64,000 nucleotides of DNA from Palaemon carinicauda (lineage: Eukaryota > Arthropoda > Malacostraca > Decapoda > Palaemonidae). Numbering within the stretch: position 1 is the stretch's first letter; each line of letters opens with the position of its first letter. The notes under the pieces were generated by a model. The model saw nothing but the letters and a program-made list of their open reading frames with translations. It searched no databases and was not told the DNA's origin. The position numbers were made by a program, and so were the translations under genes. Of the stretch, positions 12,578-23,463 are shown piece after piece. The stretch covers positions 60,872,366-60,936,365 of the forward strand of contig NC_090739.1 of the NCBI RefSeq assembly GCF_036898095.1, written 5' to 3'.

Positions 12578-12808
12578 GTAGTGGGGAGGAGCGGAATGTA
12601 TTGAGAAACACTACTTTCATTCTACTGTGTTGATCTGATTCCGCTCAGCTGTGTTGAACCTTCTGGGAGTTGTCTGTCTCTCGCCATTGACGAACTGTAG
12701 CGCTTGAAGCAGCAGAGATCTGCATACTTAATATGGAGATACTACAATAAACCAGTAAAGTTTCCACGTGTCTTCTTGGATCCTATGTAGATATGTGATG
12801 ATACCAGA

Positions 12809-15205
12809 CTGATCAAATATCTGGCGGTAATTTCAGTCTTCTAGATGAGTTTTGAACGTTATAGAAGCTGAGCTGTTTGAGCAAAGATTTGGCGGTAATT
12901 TTAGTCTTCTGGAGGGAGTTTAAACATCTAGACACTGGCCAATAATTTGGCAGTAATTTTAGTCTTCTTGAAGCATTTTAAATGTTATAGATGCTGTCTA
13001 ATCAAAGATCTGGAAGTAATTTTAGTGTTCTGGAAGCGTTTTAAACGTTATAGATCCTATCTAAACAAAAATCTAGCAGTAAGTTTAGTCTTCTGGAAGC
13101 ATTGTGAATTCAATAGATTTTCTTCTTTTTTAATTGTTTCTAGCGTTATAGATGCTGTCTGAGCAAAGATCTGGCAGTAATTGTAGTCTTGTGGAAGCGT
13201 TTTAAACATTATAGATGCTGTCTAAGGAAAGACCTGGCAGTAATTTTAGTCTTCTGAAAGCGTTTTAAACAAGATAGATACTCTCTGAGCAAAGATCTAG
13301 CAGATTTTCGTTATCAGGAAGAGTTTTAAATGTTATGGATGCTTTCTGAGCGAAGATCTGACAGTAATTTTAGTCTTCTGAAAGTGTTTTAAACGTTATA
13401 CATGCTATATGAGCAGAGATCTTGCAGTAATATTGGTCCCTAGGAATCGTTTTTAACGTTATACATGCAGTTTGAACATAGATCTCGTGGTAATTCAAGT
13501 CTTCTAGAATCGTTTTAAACCTTATAATTGCTGTTTAAGCAAAGATCTGGCAGTAATGTTTGTCATCTGTAACCGTTTTAAACGTTATAGATTCTAGCTA
13601 AGCAAAGATCTGGCTGTAATTTCCATCTTCTGGAAGTGCTTTAACCTGATGCTTATTCAACAAAGATCTGGTTGTAATCTTATTCTTCCGGGAGCGTTTT
13701 AAACGTTATAGATGCAGTTTGAGCAAATATATCGCAGTAATTTCAGTCTTCAGGAAGTGTTTTGAACGTTATGGACGCTGTCTAAGCATAGATCTGGCTG
13801 TAATTTTAGTCATCTAGAAGCGTTTTAAACGTTATTGATGCTGTCTGAACAAATACCAAGCAGCAATCTTAGTCTTCTGGAAGGGTTTTAAACGTTTTAG
13901 AGGCTGTCTGAGCAAAGATCTGCCAGTAATTCAGTCTTCTGGAAGCAACTTAAATGTTATAGATTCAGTCGTAAAATAGATCTGGCGATAATTTTAGTCT
14001 TCTGGAAAAGTTTTAAAGGTGACAGATGCTCTTTGAGCAAAGATCTAGCAGTAATTTCGGTTTTCTGGAAGCATTTGAAATGTTATACATGCTCTCCGAG
14101 GAAAGATTTGGTAGTAATTTTAGTCTTCTGTTAGTGTTTTGAGTTTTATAGATGTATTCTGGGAAATTATCTGGCAGTAATTTTTCTGTTCTGGAAGCGT
14201 TTTAAACGTTATAGATGCTGTGTGAGCAAAGATCTGCCAGTAATTTTAGTCTTCGGGGAGCGTTGTAAACGTTATAGATGCTATGTGATCAAAGATATGA
14301 CAGTAATTATGGTCTTCTGTAATAATTTTACACGTTATAGTTACTGTCTGAGCAAAGATCTGGCAGTAATTCTAGTCATCTGGAAGCGTTTTAAAGGTTA
14401 TGAATGCTCTCTGAAGAAATATTGGATAGTAATATTAGTGTCCTGGAAGCGTTTTAATTATTATAGAGGCTGTTTGGGCAAAGATCTGGCAGTAATTTTT
14501 CTCTTCTAGGAGTGATTTAAACTTTATAGATCCAGTCTCAGTATAGATCTGTCAGTATTTTAGTCTTCTGGAATCGTTTTAAACATTACAGATACGGTCT
14601 GTGCAAAGATCTGCCCGTAATTGTACTCTTCTGGAAGCGTTTTAAATTTTATTTAGGCAGTCTGAGCAAATATCTGACGGTAATTTCAGTCCTCTTGAAG
14701 CATTTTAAGCGTTATATATACTGTCTGAGCAATGATTTTGGCAGTAATTTTAGGCAGTCTGAGCAAATATATGGCGGTAATTTCAGTCTTCAGGAAGCAT
14801 TTTAAGTGTTATATATGCTGTCTGAGCAAAGATTTTGGCAGTAATTTTAGTTTTTTGGAGGCGTTTTAGACGTTTATACGCCTTCTGAGCAATAATTTTG
14901 CAGTAATCTTAAACTTCTAAAAGCATTTTATATTTTATAGATGCTGTCTTATCAAAGTTCTGGAAGTAATTATAGTGTTCTGGAAGCTTTTTGAATATAA
15001 TAAATGCTCTCTGAGCAAAGATCTGGCGGTAAGTTAAGTCTTCTGGAAGCCTTTTGAATTCAATAGATGCTGTCTGAGCAAGGATCTGGCAGTAATTTTA
15101 TTCTTTTAGAAGCCTTTTAAACGTTTTCGATGCTTTCTGAGTAAAGATCTAGCGGTAATTTTATTTTTCTTGAAGCGTTTTAAAGTTTATAGATTATTTA
15201 ACTAA
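12809..15205 (+). repeat. 63-bp satellite, block 4 (right end of the array)
   Basis: Satellite resumes after the LTR remnant and continues to about 15205, where it gives way to microsatellite. It contains a further relative of the 126-bp dimer near 14360-14490 and a local duplication of about 104 bp at 14640-14840. The last monomer is followed by AT-rich DNA and no satellite reappears to the right. Confidence 0.9.
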
Positions 15206-15269
15206 TCATATTATTGAAATTGCTAAAATTATTATTTTTGTCTTCATCACCATTTTATTATTATTGTTA

Positions 15270-15301
15270 TTGCAATAATAATAATAATAATAATAATAAT
15301 T

Positions 15302-15345
<44 letters not shown>

Positions 15346-15352
15346 CATCACG

Positions 15353-15384
<32 letters not shown>

Positions 15385-15396
15385 ATTTATGATCAT
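15270..15396. repeat. compound microsatellite (AAT/TTA/TTG)
   Basis: Runs of (AAT), then (TTA) with ATC interruptions, then (TTG). Translated stretches of poly-Asn, Tyr or Val here are artefacts of the trinucleotide repeat. Confidence 0.95.
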
Positions 15397-15487
15397 CACC
15401 ATCATTATCATAATTTTCCTGTATTATAATCCTGTGAAACATCAAAGAGGTGGAGCTGGGGGGAGAGTGACTTCTTCCCGCACTCTA

Positions 15488-16330
15488 GTTTAGGGGTGTT
15501 TGAATGTGCGTGGATGTAGTACGATAGAGAGTAAAAGATGTGAGATTGGAAGTATGTTTAGGAACAAAAGGATGGATATATTGGCTTTGTGTGAGACAAA
15601 GATAAAAGGGAAAGTTCAAGTGATGTTTGGTGAAATGTCTGGTAGAGTGTCTGGGATTGAAAGGGGAAGAGCAAGAGAGGGTGTGGTTTTATTGCTGAGT
15701 GAATGGATGACAGGTAAAGTAGTGGAATGGAAGGAGATATCATTTAGGTTAATGTGGGTTAGGGTTAGGTTGGGTAGGGAATGTTGGGCTTTTGTCAGTG
15801 CGTATGGGCCAGGTTGTGAGAAAAGTGAAGAAGAGTGGAATGAGTTCTGGAATGAATTAACTAGGTGTGTAGAAGGACTGGGTAGGAGGAATTATGTAGT
15901 TGTCATGGGTGACTTAAATGCTAGATTGGGCACTGGAGAGGTAGGTGTCATTGGGAAGTATGGCGTACCAGGTGAAAATGAGAGTGGTGAGAGACTGGTA
16001 GATATGTGTTGAATAAGAGATGGTGATAAGTTCTAGCTTTTTCAAAAAGAAAGATAAAAACAAGTATACATGGGTAAGAGTGGCAAATGGAAGAGTGGTA
16101 GAAAGGGCGTTAATGGATTATGTGTTGATAACTAAAAGAATGTTAGGAAGATTGAAAGACGTGCTCATGTTTAGGGGTATGTCTAACAGTATGTCTGATC
16201 ATTTTTTGGTGGAAGGAAAATTAGTTGTAGCAAAAGATTGGGGGAATAAAGTAGGTGGATGTAAAAGGGAGCTAGTGAGAGTTGAAGAGCTAATAAAACT
16301 GGGGGTAAAAAGTAAATATCAAGAAAAGTT
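15488..16330 (+). pseudogene. LINE endonuclease domain
   Basis: Frame 15500-16012 begins with LNVRG followed by DILALCETK (the N and E metal-binding motifs of APE endonucleases) and later contains VVVMGDLNARLG, the GDxN motif. After a frameshift at about 16015 the frame 16020-16799 carries KYTWVRV, DYVL and MSDHFLV, the SDH motif that closes the endonuclease fold. All the usual motifs can be seen, so catalysis was lost through the frame break and not through loss of an active-site residue. Confidence 0.78.
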
Positions 16331-16870
16331 GAAAATGGCATATGACGAAGTGAAAGTAAGAGAAACTGGTAATTTAGAGTTGGAGTGGAAGTTAGTAAAA
16401 GAAAATTTTGTAGGGATTGCAAGTGATGTGTGTGGAAAGAAGTTTGTTGGAGGCAGCATGAGGAAGGGCAGTGAATGGTGTAATGAAGGAGTGAAGGTAA
16501 AAGTGGAAGCGAAAAAGAGGGCTTTTGAAGAATGGCTGCAGAGTAATAGTGTAGAGAAGTGTGAAAGATATAAAGAGAAAAATGTGGAAGTAAAGTGCAT
16601 GGTAAGTGATGCAAAGAGGGCAGCTGACCTGAAGTGGGGTCAGGGATTGGGTCATTCATATGAAGAGGATAAGAAGAAGTTTTGGAAAGAAGTGAAGAGA
16701 GTAAGGAAGGCTGGTTCAAGAATTGAAGAGACAGTGAAAGATGGAAATGGAAGGTTGTTAAAAGGAGAAGAGGCAAGGAAAAGGTGGGCGGAGTATTGAA
16801 AGTTTACTGAATGTTGAGGATAATAGGGAGGCAGATATAATTGCTGTTGCAGGTGTTGAGGTGCCGGTGA
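16330..16870 (+). pseudogene. LINE linker between endonuclease and RT
   Basis: The frame continues as a Lys/Glu-rich linker to a stop at 16797-16799, which is a frame break, since the RT N-terminal part resumes in another frame at about 16815. There is no recognised domain, as is usual for this part of APE-type LINEs. Confidence 0.6.
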
Positions 16871-18420
16871 TGGGAGATGAGAATGAGAGAGAGATTACAA
16901 TAGAGGAAGTAAGGAGAGCACTAGATGAAACGAGAGTAGGAAAACCATCAGGTATGGATGAGGTGAGAGCTGAGATGTTGAAGGAAGGAGGAGTGACTGT
17001 ACTTGAATGATTGGTGAGATTGTTTAATATGTGTTTTGTGTTGTCAATGGTACCAGTAGATTGGGTTTGTGCATGTATTGTACCACTATACAAGGGAAAG
17101 GGAGATGTGCATAAGTGTTGTAATTCAAGGGGTATTAGTTTGTTGAGTGTAGTTGGAAAAGTGTATGGTAGAGAACTGATTAATAGGACTAAGGATAAAA
17201 CAGAGAATGCAATCTTAGAAGTACAGGGTGGTTTTAGAAAAGGTAGGGGTTGTATGAATCAGATTTTTACAGTTAGGCAGATATGCGAGAAATATTTAGC
17301 AAAAGGTAAGGATGTGTATGTTGCGTTTCTGGATCTGGAGAAAGGGTATGATAGAGTTGATAAGGAAGTAATGTGGAATGTGATGAGGTTATATGGAGTT
17401 GGTGGGAGGTTGTTGCAAGCAGTGAAAAGTTTCTACAAAGGTAGTAAAGCATGTCTTAGGATAGGAAATGAAGTGAGCGATCGGTTCCCAGTGAGAGTGG
17501 GACTGAGACAGGGATGTGTGATATCACCGTGGTTGTTTAATTTGCATGTTGATGGAGTGGTGAGAGAGGTGAATGCTCGAGTGCTTGGACGAGGATTGAA
17601 ACTGGTGGACGAAAATGACCATGAATGGGAGGTAAATCAGTTGTTGTTTGCGGATGATACGGTACTGGTTGCAGATGCGGAAGAGAAGTTTGGCCGATTA
17701 GTGACAGAATTTGGAAGGGTGTGTGAGAGAAGGAAGTTGAGAGTTAATGTGGGTAAGAGTAAGGTTATGAGATGTACAAGAAGGGAAGGGGGTGCAAGGT
17801 TGAATGTCATGTTGAATGGAGAGTTACTTGAGGAGGTGGATCAGTTTAAGTACTTGGGGGTCTGTTGTTGCAGCAAATGGTGGAGTGGAAGCAGATGTAC
17901 ATCAGAGAGTGAATGAAGGATTCAAAGTGTTGGGGGCAGTTAAGGGAGTAGTAAAAAATAGAGGGTTGGACATTAATGTAAAGAGAGTTCTGTATGAGAA
18001 AGTGATTGTACCAACTGTGATGTATGGATCGGAGTTGTGGGGAATGAAAGTGATGGAGAGACAGAAATTGAATGTGTTTGAGATGAAGTGTCTAAGGAGT
18101 ATGGCTGGTGTATCTCGAGTAGATAGGGTTAGGAACGAAGTAGTGAGGGTGAGAACAGGTGTAAGAAATAAGTTAGCAGCTAGAGTGGATATGAATGTGT
18201 TGAGGTGGTTTGGCCATGTTGAGAGAATGGAAAATGGCTGTCTCCTAAAGAAGGTGATGAATGCAAGAGTTGATGGGAGAAGTACAAGATGAAGGCAAAG
18301 GTTTGGGTGGATGGATGGAGTGAAGGAAGCTCTGGGTGATAGGAGGATAGATGTTAGAGAGGCAAGAGAGCGTGCTAGAAATAGGAATGAATGGCGAGCG
18401 ATTGTGACACAGTTCCGGTA
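16870..18420 (+). pseudogene. LINE reverse transcriptase
   Basis: Starts with GKPSGMDEVRAEMLK (RT block 0/1), has an in-frame TGA at 17008-17010, then the frame 17011-17916 with GFRKGRGCMNQIF, VAFLDLEKGYDRV (first catalytic Asp), GLRQGCVISPWLFN and LLFADDTVLVAD (the catalytic FADD). A frameshift near 17862 moves the frame to 17816-18292 with MYGSELWGMK and LRWFGHVERM, the conserved C-terminal segment, then a stop at 18292 before the last about 40 residues. RT motifs are intact but the frame is interrupted at least four times. Confidence 0.82.
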
Positions 18421-18660
18421 GGCCCTGCTGCTTCCTCAGGTGCCTTAGATGACCGCGGAGGTAGCAGCAATAGGGGATTCAGCATTATGAAGCTTCATCG
18501 ATAGTGGATAATGTGGGAGGGTGGGCTGTGCCACCCTAACAGTACCAGCCGAACTCGGTTGAGTCCGTTGTCAGGCTGGGAGGAACATAGAGAGGAGACG
18601 TCCCCTTTTTGCTTCATTTGTTTGATGTCGGCTACCCCCCAAAATTGGGGGAAGTGCCTC

Positions 18661-18691
18661 GGTATGTGTATGTATGTATGTATGTATGCAT

Positions 18692-18729
<38 letters not shown>

Positions 18730-18764
18730 TATTGATATCATTATCATCATCATCATCATCATCA

Positions 18765-18800
<36 letters not shown>
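18661..18800. repeat. LINE tail and compound microsatellite (TATG, TTA, ATC)
   Basis: (TATG) repeats directly follow the LINE 3' UTR, then (TTA), (ATC) and (TTA) runs. The TATG run is probably the LINE tail; the rest may be target or later expansion. Confidence 0.92.
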
Positions 18801-18801
<1 letters not shown>

Positions 18802-18994
18802 TATCGTCCAAACTGCTATGTGGAAGTGTAGGCACACCTTTTCCTATCGCACTACTTATCATGGGACCTTGTCCTTATATAATTAGTTGGATTTCTAGAA
18901 ACTAAAATGGGTTAAAAACTCCATCTGGCCACAACTGAGAATATTAATTCTCTGCTACACTTTCAACAGGATGACAAGTCTCGAGCCCAAATAA
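18801..18994. other. unassigned spacer
   Basis: No gene or clear repeat seen. Positions 18967-18990 (CAGGATGACAAGTCTCGAGC) resemble the end sequence of the neighbouring DIRS-associated family, so part of it may be a decayed fragment of that family. Confidence 0.4.
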
Positions 18995-19463
18995 CAGATT
19001 TTGACATAGGAAAAATCTATTTTTGGGTGAGATAGCCATGTAGTCCTGATGGACCCACCCGTTACTTTTCCTCCCCTCCCAATTCTCAGTTTGGGGCCTT
19101 GTCTCATGTGATTGCTGCTCCTGGACTGGTGAACCAGGAAACATGTTTGTAGTAGCACACTGGGTTTAGAAGTTGTAATGGCTCTCGCCCATATATCCAA
19201 TCCTTTCCCTTATTCATTGAGACAGGGTTAACTCTATTCGGGAAACGATAGCTGTGGCTTGTTTTAAACACGTCCCTGTTGTATACACAATATAATCGGG
19301 ATATTCGCTCCAGGGGAATATAATCCTGTAATACTTCATAGGTTATATTCTCTGGTATATCATTCACACAAATATCCCAAGTAGAAAGTTGCTTTAGAGG
19401 AACTTCCATCAGGATGACATGGCTATTTCACCCAAAAATAAATTTAATCTATGTCAAAATCCG
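18995..19463 (-). mobile_element. terminal-inverted-repeat element containing a fragment of the DIRS-associated 5' family
   Basis: The left end (18995-19054) and right end (19404-19463) are inverted copies: CAGATTTTGACATAGG...TTTTTGGGTGAGATAGCCATG against its complement at 19418-19463, about 57-60 bp with few differences. Length about 469 bp. The interior, on the minus strand, matches 19994-20300, 22640-22930 (inverted) and 22946-23260. It may be a non-autonomous element or a fold-back product. No clear target duplication; the flanks are ATAA and TTAA. Confidence 0.6.
19104..19409 (-). CDS. small ORF shared by a repeat family (about 101 codons)
   Basis: The longest version of an ORF that starts MEVPLKQLSTWDI and continues with NDIPENITYEV and an RDVFKTSHSYRF segment. 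Degraded versions occur at 22779-22982 (minus) and, with stops, in the plus copies at 19994 and 22946. I recognise no domain, signal peptide or membrane segment. It lies in the leader region of the DIRS-associated family, upstream of a conserved MDASA-type ORF. It may be a leader peptide or chance; only this copy is open across the whole segment. Confidence 0.3.
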   Translation of the reverse strand: MEVPLKQLSTWDICVNDIPENITYEVLQDYIPLERISRLYCVYNRDVFKTSHSYRFPNRVNPVSMNKGKDWIYGREPLQLLNPVCYYKHVSWFTSPGAAIT

Positions 19464-19993
19464 TTAATTGTTCATCCATTTGTAACTGTATGGCTTATCC
19501 TCCATCCACATCACCAGCTGTGCTTTTTGTGGAATATTTTCCAGTAAGTTAGGTCATATATTACCGTAATATTTTTGTTTCTGTAAATATTGTATACTGC
19601 TTATACTGTGTATATCCAAGTACTGTGTTGTACGAAAAAGGATGCACTGGTTTTATGTATTTAGCCTAGTATACATGTGCTGTATTTACGAAATATATTT
19701 ATAATCCAAATCTTTGCGCTCAAAATCCGTTAATAGTTCCTCCATTTGTAACTGCATGCTTATCCTCCATCCACCTCAGCAGCTGTGCTTTTTTGTGGAA
19801 TATTTTCCAGTAAGTTATGTCATATATTATCGTAATATTTTTGTTTCTGTAAATATTGTATATTGTTTATACTGTATATATCCAAGTACTGTGCTGTACA
19901 AAAAAAGGGATACACTTGTTTTATGCATTTAACACAGTATACAAATACTGTCCTGTATTTACGAAATATATTTATAATCCAAATTTTTGTGCT
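19464..19993. repeat. 270-bp direct tandem duplication
   Basis: Two copies of about 270 bp, 19453-19721 and 19722-19993, each beginning AAAATCCGTTAAT and ending ATAATCCAAATYTTTGYGCT. They share an internal GTATATCCAAGTACTGTG. Divergence is modest. Noncoding, AT-rich; open frames in it are short. It lies between the inverted-repeat element and the plus-strand DIRS-associated copy. Confidence 0.85.
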
Positions 19994-20741
19994 TGAGCCA
20001 CGTCGTCCTGATAAAAGTGCCTCAAAGGCAGCTTTCTACTTGGGATATTTCTGCGAGTGATATACCAGAGAATTTTACCTAATAAGTACCACAGGGTTCT
20101 ATCTCCCGAAATGAATATTCCGAAAGATATCCTCTATGCAACAGGGACGTGTTTGAAACAAGCCATGGCTATCCTTCCCTGAAAAGAGTTAACCTTGTCT
20201 CGAAAAATATGTGATAGGATTGGATACGTGGGCGAGATAGCCAATACAACTCCAATCCCAGTGTGCTACTATAAACATGTTCACTGGTTCTCCATTCATT
20301 CTAGGAGCACCATCTTGGCGGTTTTGCTTTGGAGTTTATGACGTATTTTCATAGCTTTTTGGGTGATTTTGAGATCATGGACACTTCTGCTTCTTCCTCA
20401 TCAACTGAGTTGAATACCATTTCTTTTTGTGTTGGAGAATTTCGCCTCTCCACCTTGGTATTTTTGCGCTGTATATGCATTATTTGCCCGCAGCCATCGC
20501 ATGGCTGAAGCCGGCAGCTCATGTATCCAAATCGCTCAGAATTGCTTAGTAAATTCTTCATAGCCTTGTAAGAATGTGTTTTACATATGCTTTTACAACT
20601 TTAGTATGATTATGGGTTATACCTTTTTCTATTTTCTATTAGTTTGTATTCTATCAGTCATGACTTAGGCTAACTATGATTCTTAGCCGTCGGCCATGAC
20701 TGGTATTTATGTACATATACACCCTCACTTTCTACTACATA
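19994..20741 (+). mobile_element. DIRS-associated 5' region, partial plus copy
   Basis: Matches the plus copy at 22946-23463 and its continuation after gypsy 1 at 33839-34080. It has GAGCCACGTCGTCCTGAT at the start, CATAGCTTTTTGGGTGATTT, and a short ORF beginning MDTSASSSSTELNT. It ends near 20741, where it meets the tail of the minus copy, a junction of two truncated copies. Confidence 0.65.
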
Positions 20742-22935
20742 AGGCCAGCAATTACAGCCCTTGAAGCAGCAGTAGCTGGGTTTAAGGCGGCAGCTATTTC
20801 TAGCAGCCATGATTTAAACTGACCTTTCAACACCCAAGGCATATCGACACAATGCGGTGGAGGCATTTTTATGTCGACAAGAAGAGAGAAGACAATCCCA
20901 TAAGGAAGGGTCCACAATCGGGGGGGGGGGGAGTACAGGAATGACAGGTAGCGAATAAGGAAACTTGATAAGACCTGGTCATTATCATTAACTCATAAAA
21001 AGAGCGGGTTTTAGCTCGTGAAATAATGAGAGCTGTACAGGATGGCCAGCACACCAGGATTTGGAAATTCAAAGCATGTCCTGACAACCATGCTGGATCC
21101 AATCGACCAACTTCAGAGGACAATGTTCCTCAGATATGGAAGAGGAGAAGAAGGAGCAAATGACCAGTCTAAGACGGCAGGTAAGGCGGCAGATTGATTG
21201 TCCCATAGCCAACACATCCAATGCTAGAGGAACTCAAACTGATAAGACCGGAAGCAGGGACAGAAGGCAACACTCCTGCCAAGACAGACTAGCCGGGCAA
21301 AAGAGTCAAGACTCCACAGCAAGAGGTACAAAGCACAGGATGAGAAGCTGCAGTCACAGAAGAGTCAGCTACTAAGATGGCAAAGGAGAACCCCAAGGGG
21401 TACCAACTCTTCGTCAGGATAGGGTTAGGCCCAAGGAAAACTGTGCAGGCAAGTCTAGCCCACCTAGCAGGTGAGGGAAAAACTCAATTGCTAGAGTAAG
21501 ATGACTAGACAAGAGGAACTGTAGTTCCAAGTACAGTCAGCTTATGGTCTAATCAGGAAGGGCAATGGGCAGAGAAACCACCCAAGAGTGCTCTCTAAGG
21601 CGGCAGAGAGAATGAATCCAGGTAAGAAAAAAATCTTGGCCATCTAGGGTTAGGATAGGTAGCCTAAAAGCTATCCTGTCCAAAGATGGGAACAAAGAGT
21701 ACTGCAGTCGCAATGGGACTAAACAGAGATGGAAGAAAAGTTCCACAGCAGGTAGACACATTAGCAGGCATAAGGGGGAGGGTAAAGGGTGGTGATGGGA
21801 GACTCAGAAATTGGTTAGCAGCAGGACAGGAAGGCCTAACTGCTGCATTAGAACAAGAATAGTGTTCTAAACGGTCTGCAGTGATAGGGCAAAGAGGATA
21901 AGTCCTCAACCACCCATAGCCTGCTAAAAACTAAGAAGAAACCCTGAGAATGGGTAAAGCTGCACAAAGGGGTCTACCTGTCAACATTAGAACAGGGGAA
22001 ATGAGTTCCAATGGGTAAACAAGAAGTAGACACAGGGAACAAGTTTCCAAGACCTGTGCTGCCTTACCAAACATATAGGCTAAGTGGAAAGTGAAGGTAG
22101 TCACTATCCAACACCCAGAGGGACTTTCAGGACCGCAGCTCATCGCTGTGACAAATTGACAGCATGGGAGGATGGAGAGCCTCACGAAACCAGTAAGGTT
22201 AGGTGAAAGAAGGGGATGGTGCACAAGTTTAAATTCACCAGTCATAGCCGCCGGCCAAGGTAGAACTGATAAAAAACGCACATGTTACACCAGAAAAAAG
22301 GGGTGGGATACCCCATAATCATACCACACTGTAAAAGAATAAAGTAAAACATATTCCTACAATAATATGACTAAATAGCTAAGCATTTCTGAGTGATTTG
22401 GATACATGATGCACCAGCGCCAACTGCATGACAGCCATACTGCACATCGGATAAAAATCGGGTTTGAAATGCGAAATTCTCTAACACACATGAAAAGGGT
22501 ACTCAACGTAGTCGATGAGGAAGAAGCTGAAGCATCCATGATCGTTAAATCACTCAAAAGGCTAAGAAAACAGGCAGAAAAAACTCCAAGCAACCGTCAA
22601 AGATGGCATCTGCAAAAAGGAATGGTTCTACAGGAAATGTGTTTATTGTAGCACACAGAGATTGGGAGTTGTAACAGCTCTCTCGATCATGTGTCCTACC
22701 CTAACCCACATCCTTCGAGACAAGGTTATCTCTATTCAGGGAAGGATAGCCATGGCTTCTTATTAACACATCCCTGATTTATACACAATATCTCTCGGGA
22801 TATTTGCTCAGGAGGTTAGAACCCAGTGATACCTCTAAGGTAAAATTCTCTGGTATATCACTCGCAGAAATATCCAAATTAGGAAGCTGCCATTGAGGAA
22901 CTTCCATCAGGACGACATGGATCGAGCCCAAAAAC
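20742..22935 (-). mobile_element. DIRS-associated 5' region, inverted copy
   Basis: Read on the minus strand it follows the same order as 22946-23463 plus 33839-36560: leader with the small ORF, MDASASSSSTTLS ORF (22357-22593), the CT-rich stretch with CTCCCCCTT, and MPPPHCVDMPWVLKGQFKSW (20735-20917), which corresponds to the degraded frame near 36415-36500. It ends near 20742. It lacks the gag, RT and recombinase parts. A G10 run lies at 20920-20929. Confidence 0.65.
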
Positions 22936-23463
22936 ATATATTTTTTAGCTCGAGCCATGTCGTCCTGATGGAAGTTCCTCAAAGGCAGCTTTCTATTTGG
23001 GATATTTCTGTGAGTGATATAACAGAGAATTTAACATAATAAGTACCACAGGGTTCTATCCCCTAGAGCGAATAAACCGAGAGATATCGTATACATACCA
23101 GAGATGTGTTTAAAACAAGCCTTGGCTATCCTTCCAGAATAGGGTTACCCTTGTCTCGAAGGATATGGTATAGGATTGGATACATGGGCAAGAGAGCCAC
23201 TAGAAATTCCGATCCCAGTGAGCTACAACGAATACGTTTCCTGTAATACCATTCCTTCTTGGAGCGCCATCTTGACGATTGTTTGGACTTTTTTCTGTGT
23301 GTTTCCATAGCTTTTTGAGTGATTTTGCGATCATGGATGCTTCTGCTTTTTCCTCATCGACTAAGTTGCGTACCTTTTTTCTTTTGTGTCGGAGAATTTC
23401 GCATCTCCACCCCATTATTTTTAGGTTTTCATGCTTCTTATTGCCTGCGGCTGGCGTGTGGTC
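22360..23463. repeat. head-to-head inverted repeat of the 5' regions
   Basis: Arms of about 520-570 bp (22360-22935 and 22946-23463) are reverse complements with moderate divergence, separated by an about 10-bp AT-rich spacer around 22936-22945. The centre GAGCCCAAAAACATATATTTTT/AGCTCGAGCC can fold. It places two DIRS-associated 5' regions back to back. Confidence 0.75.

Larger units (their letters stand above)
11734..12808 (+). mobile_element. Ty3/gypsy LTR remnant, copy 2
   Basis: LTRs at 11734-11953 and 12592-12808, polypurine tract GTGGGGAGGAG at 12581-12591, and target sites CTGGT (11729-11733) and CTGAT (12809-12813). It shares with copy 1 the satellite flank GATGAAGGCTG, the target site and the junction of 5' LTR to integrase. 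Its internal part is longer (about 638 bp against 299 bp), so copy 1 lost a further piece after duplication. Confidence 0.82.
15440..18660 (+). mobile_element. APE-type LINE, decayed
   Basis: A non-LTR retrotransposon with an AP-like endonuclease followed by reverse transcriptase, 5' truncated, ending in a TATG microsatellite tail at 18661. After the coding part (to about 18420) there is a 240-bp 3' UTR with CCCCCCAAAATTGGGGGAAG just before the tail. I cannot place it firmly in a clade; the ERRKLRVNVGKSKVM segment and C-terminal FGHVERM segment suggest an RTE-like or related lineage. Several stops and frameshifts make it inactive. Confidence 0.82.

Noticed and set aside
1..15205. Possible CRISPR array or repeat-protein gene
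   Set aside because: Repeats are contiguous 63-bp monomers without unique spacers, and long frames arise because the monomer is 21 codons; stops and frame breaks are common across the array.
15214..15429. Low-complexity Asn/Tyr/Val protein
   Set aside because: Translation of trinucleotide microsatellite.
16183..16776. 197-codon minus-strand ORF rich in Leu, Ser and His
   Set aside because: Antisense of the LINE linker; composition mirrors the Lys/Glu-rich sense strand and no family is recognisable.
18571..18905. Poly-Asn, poly-Ile and poly-Ser ORFs
   Set aside because: Microsatellite translated in different frames.
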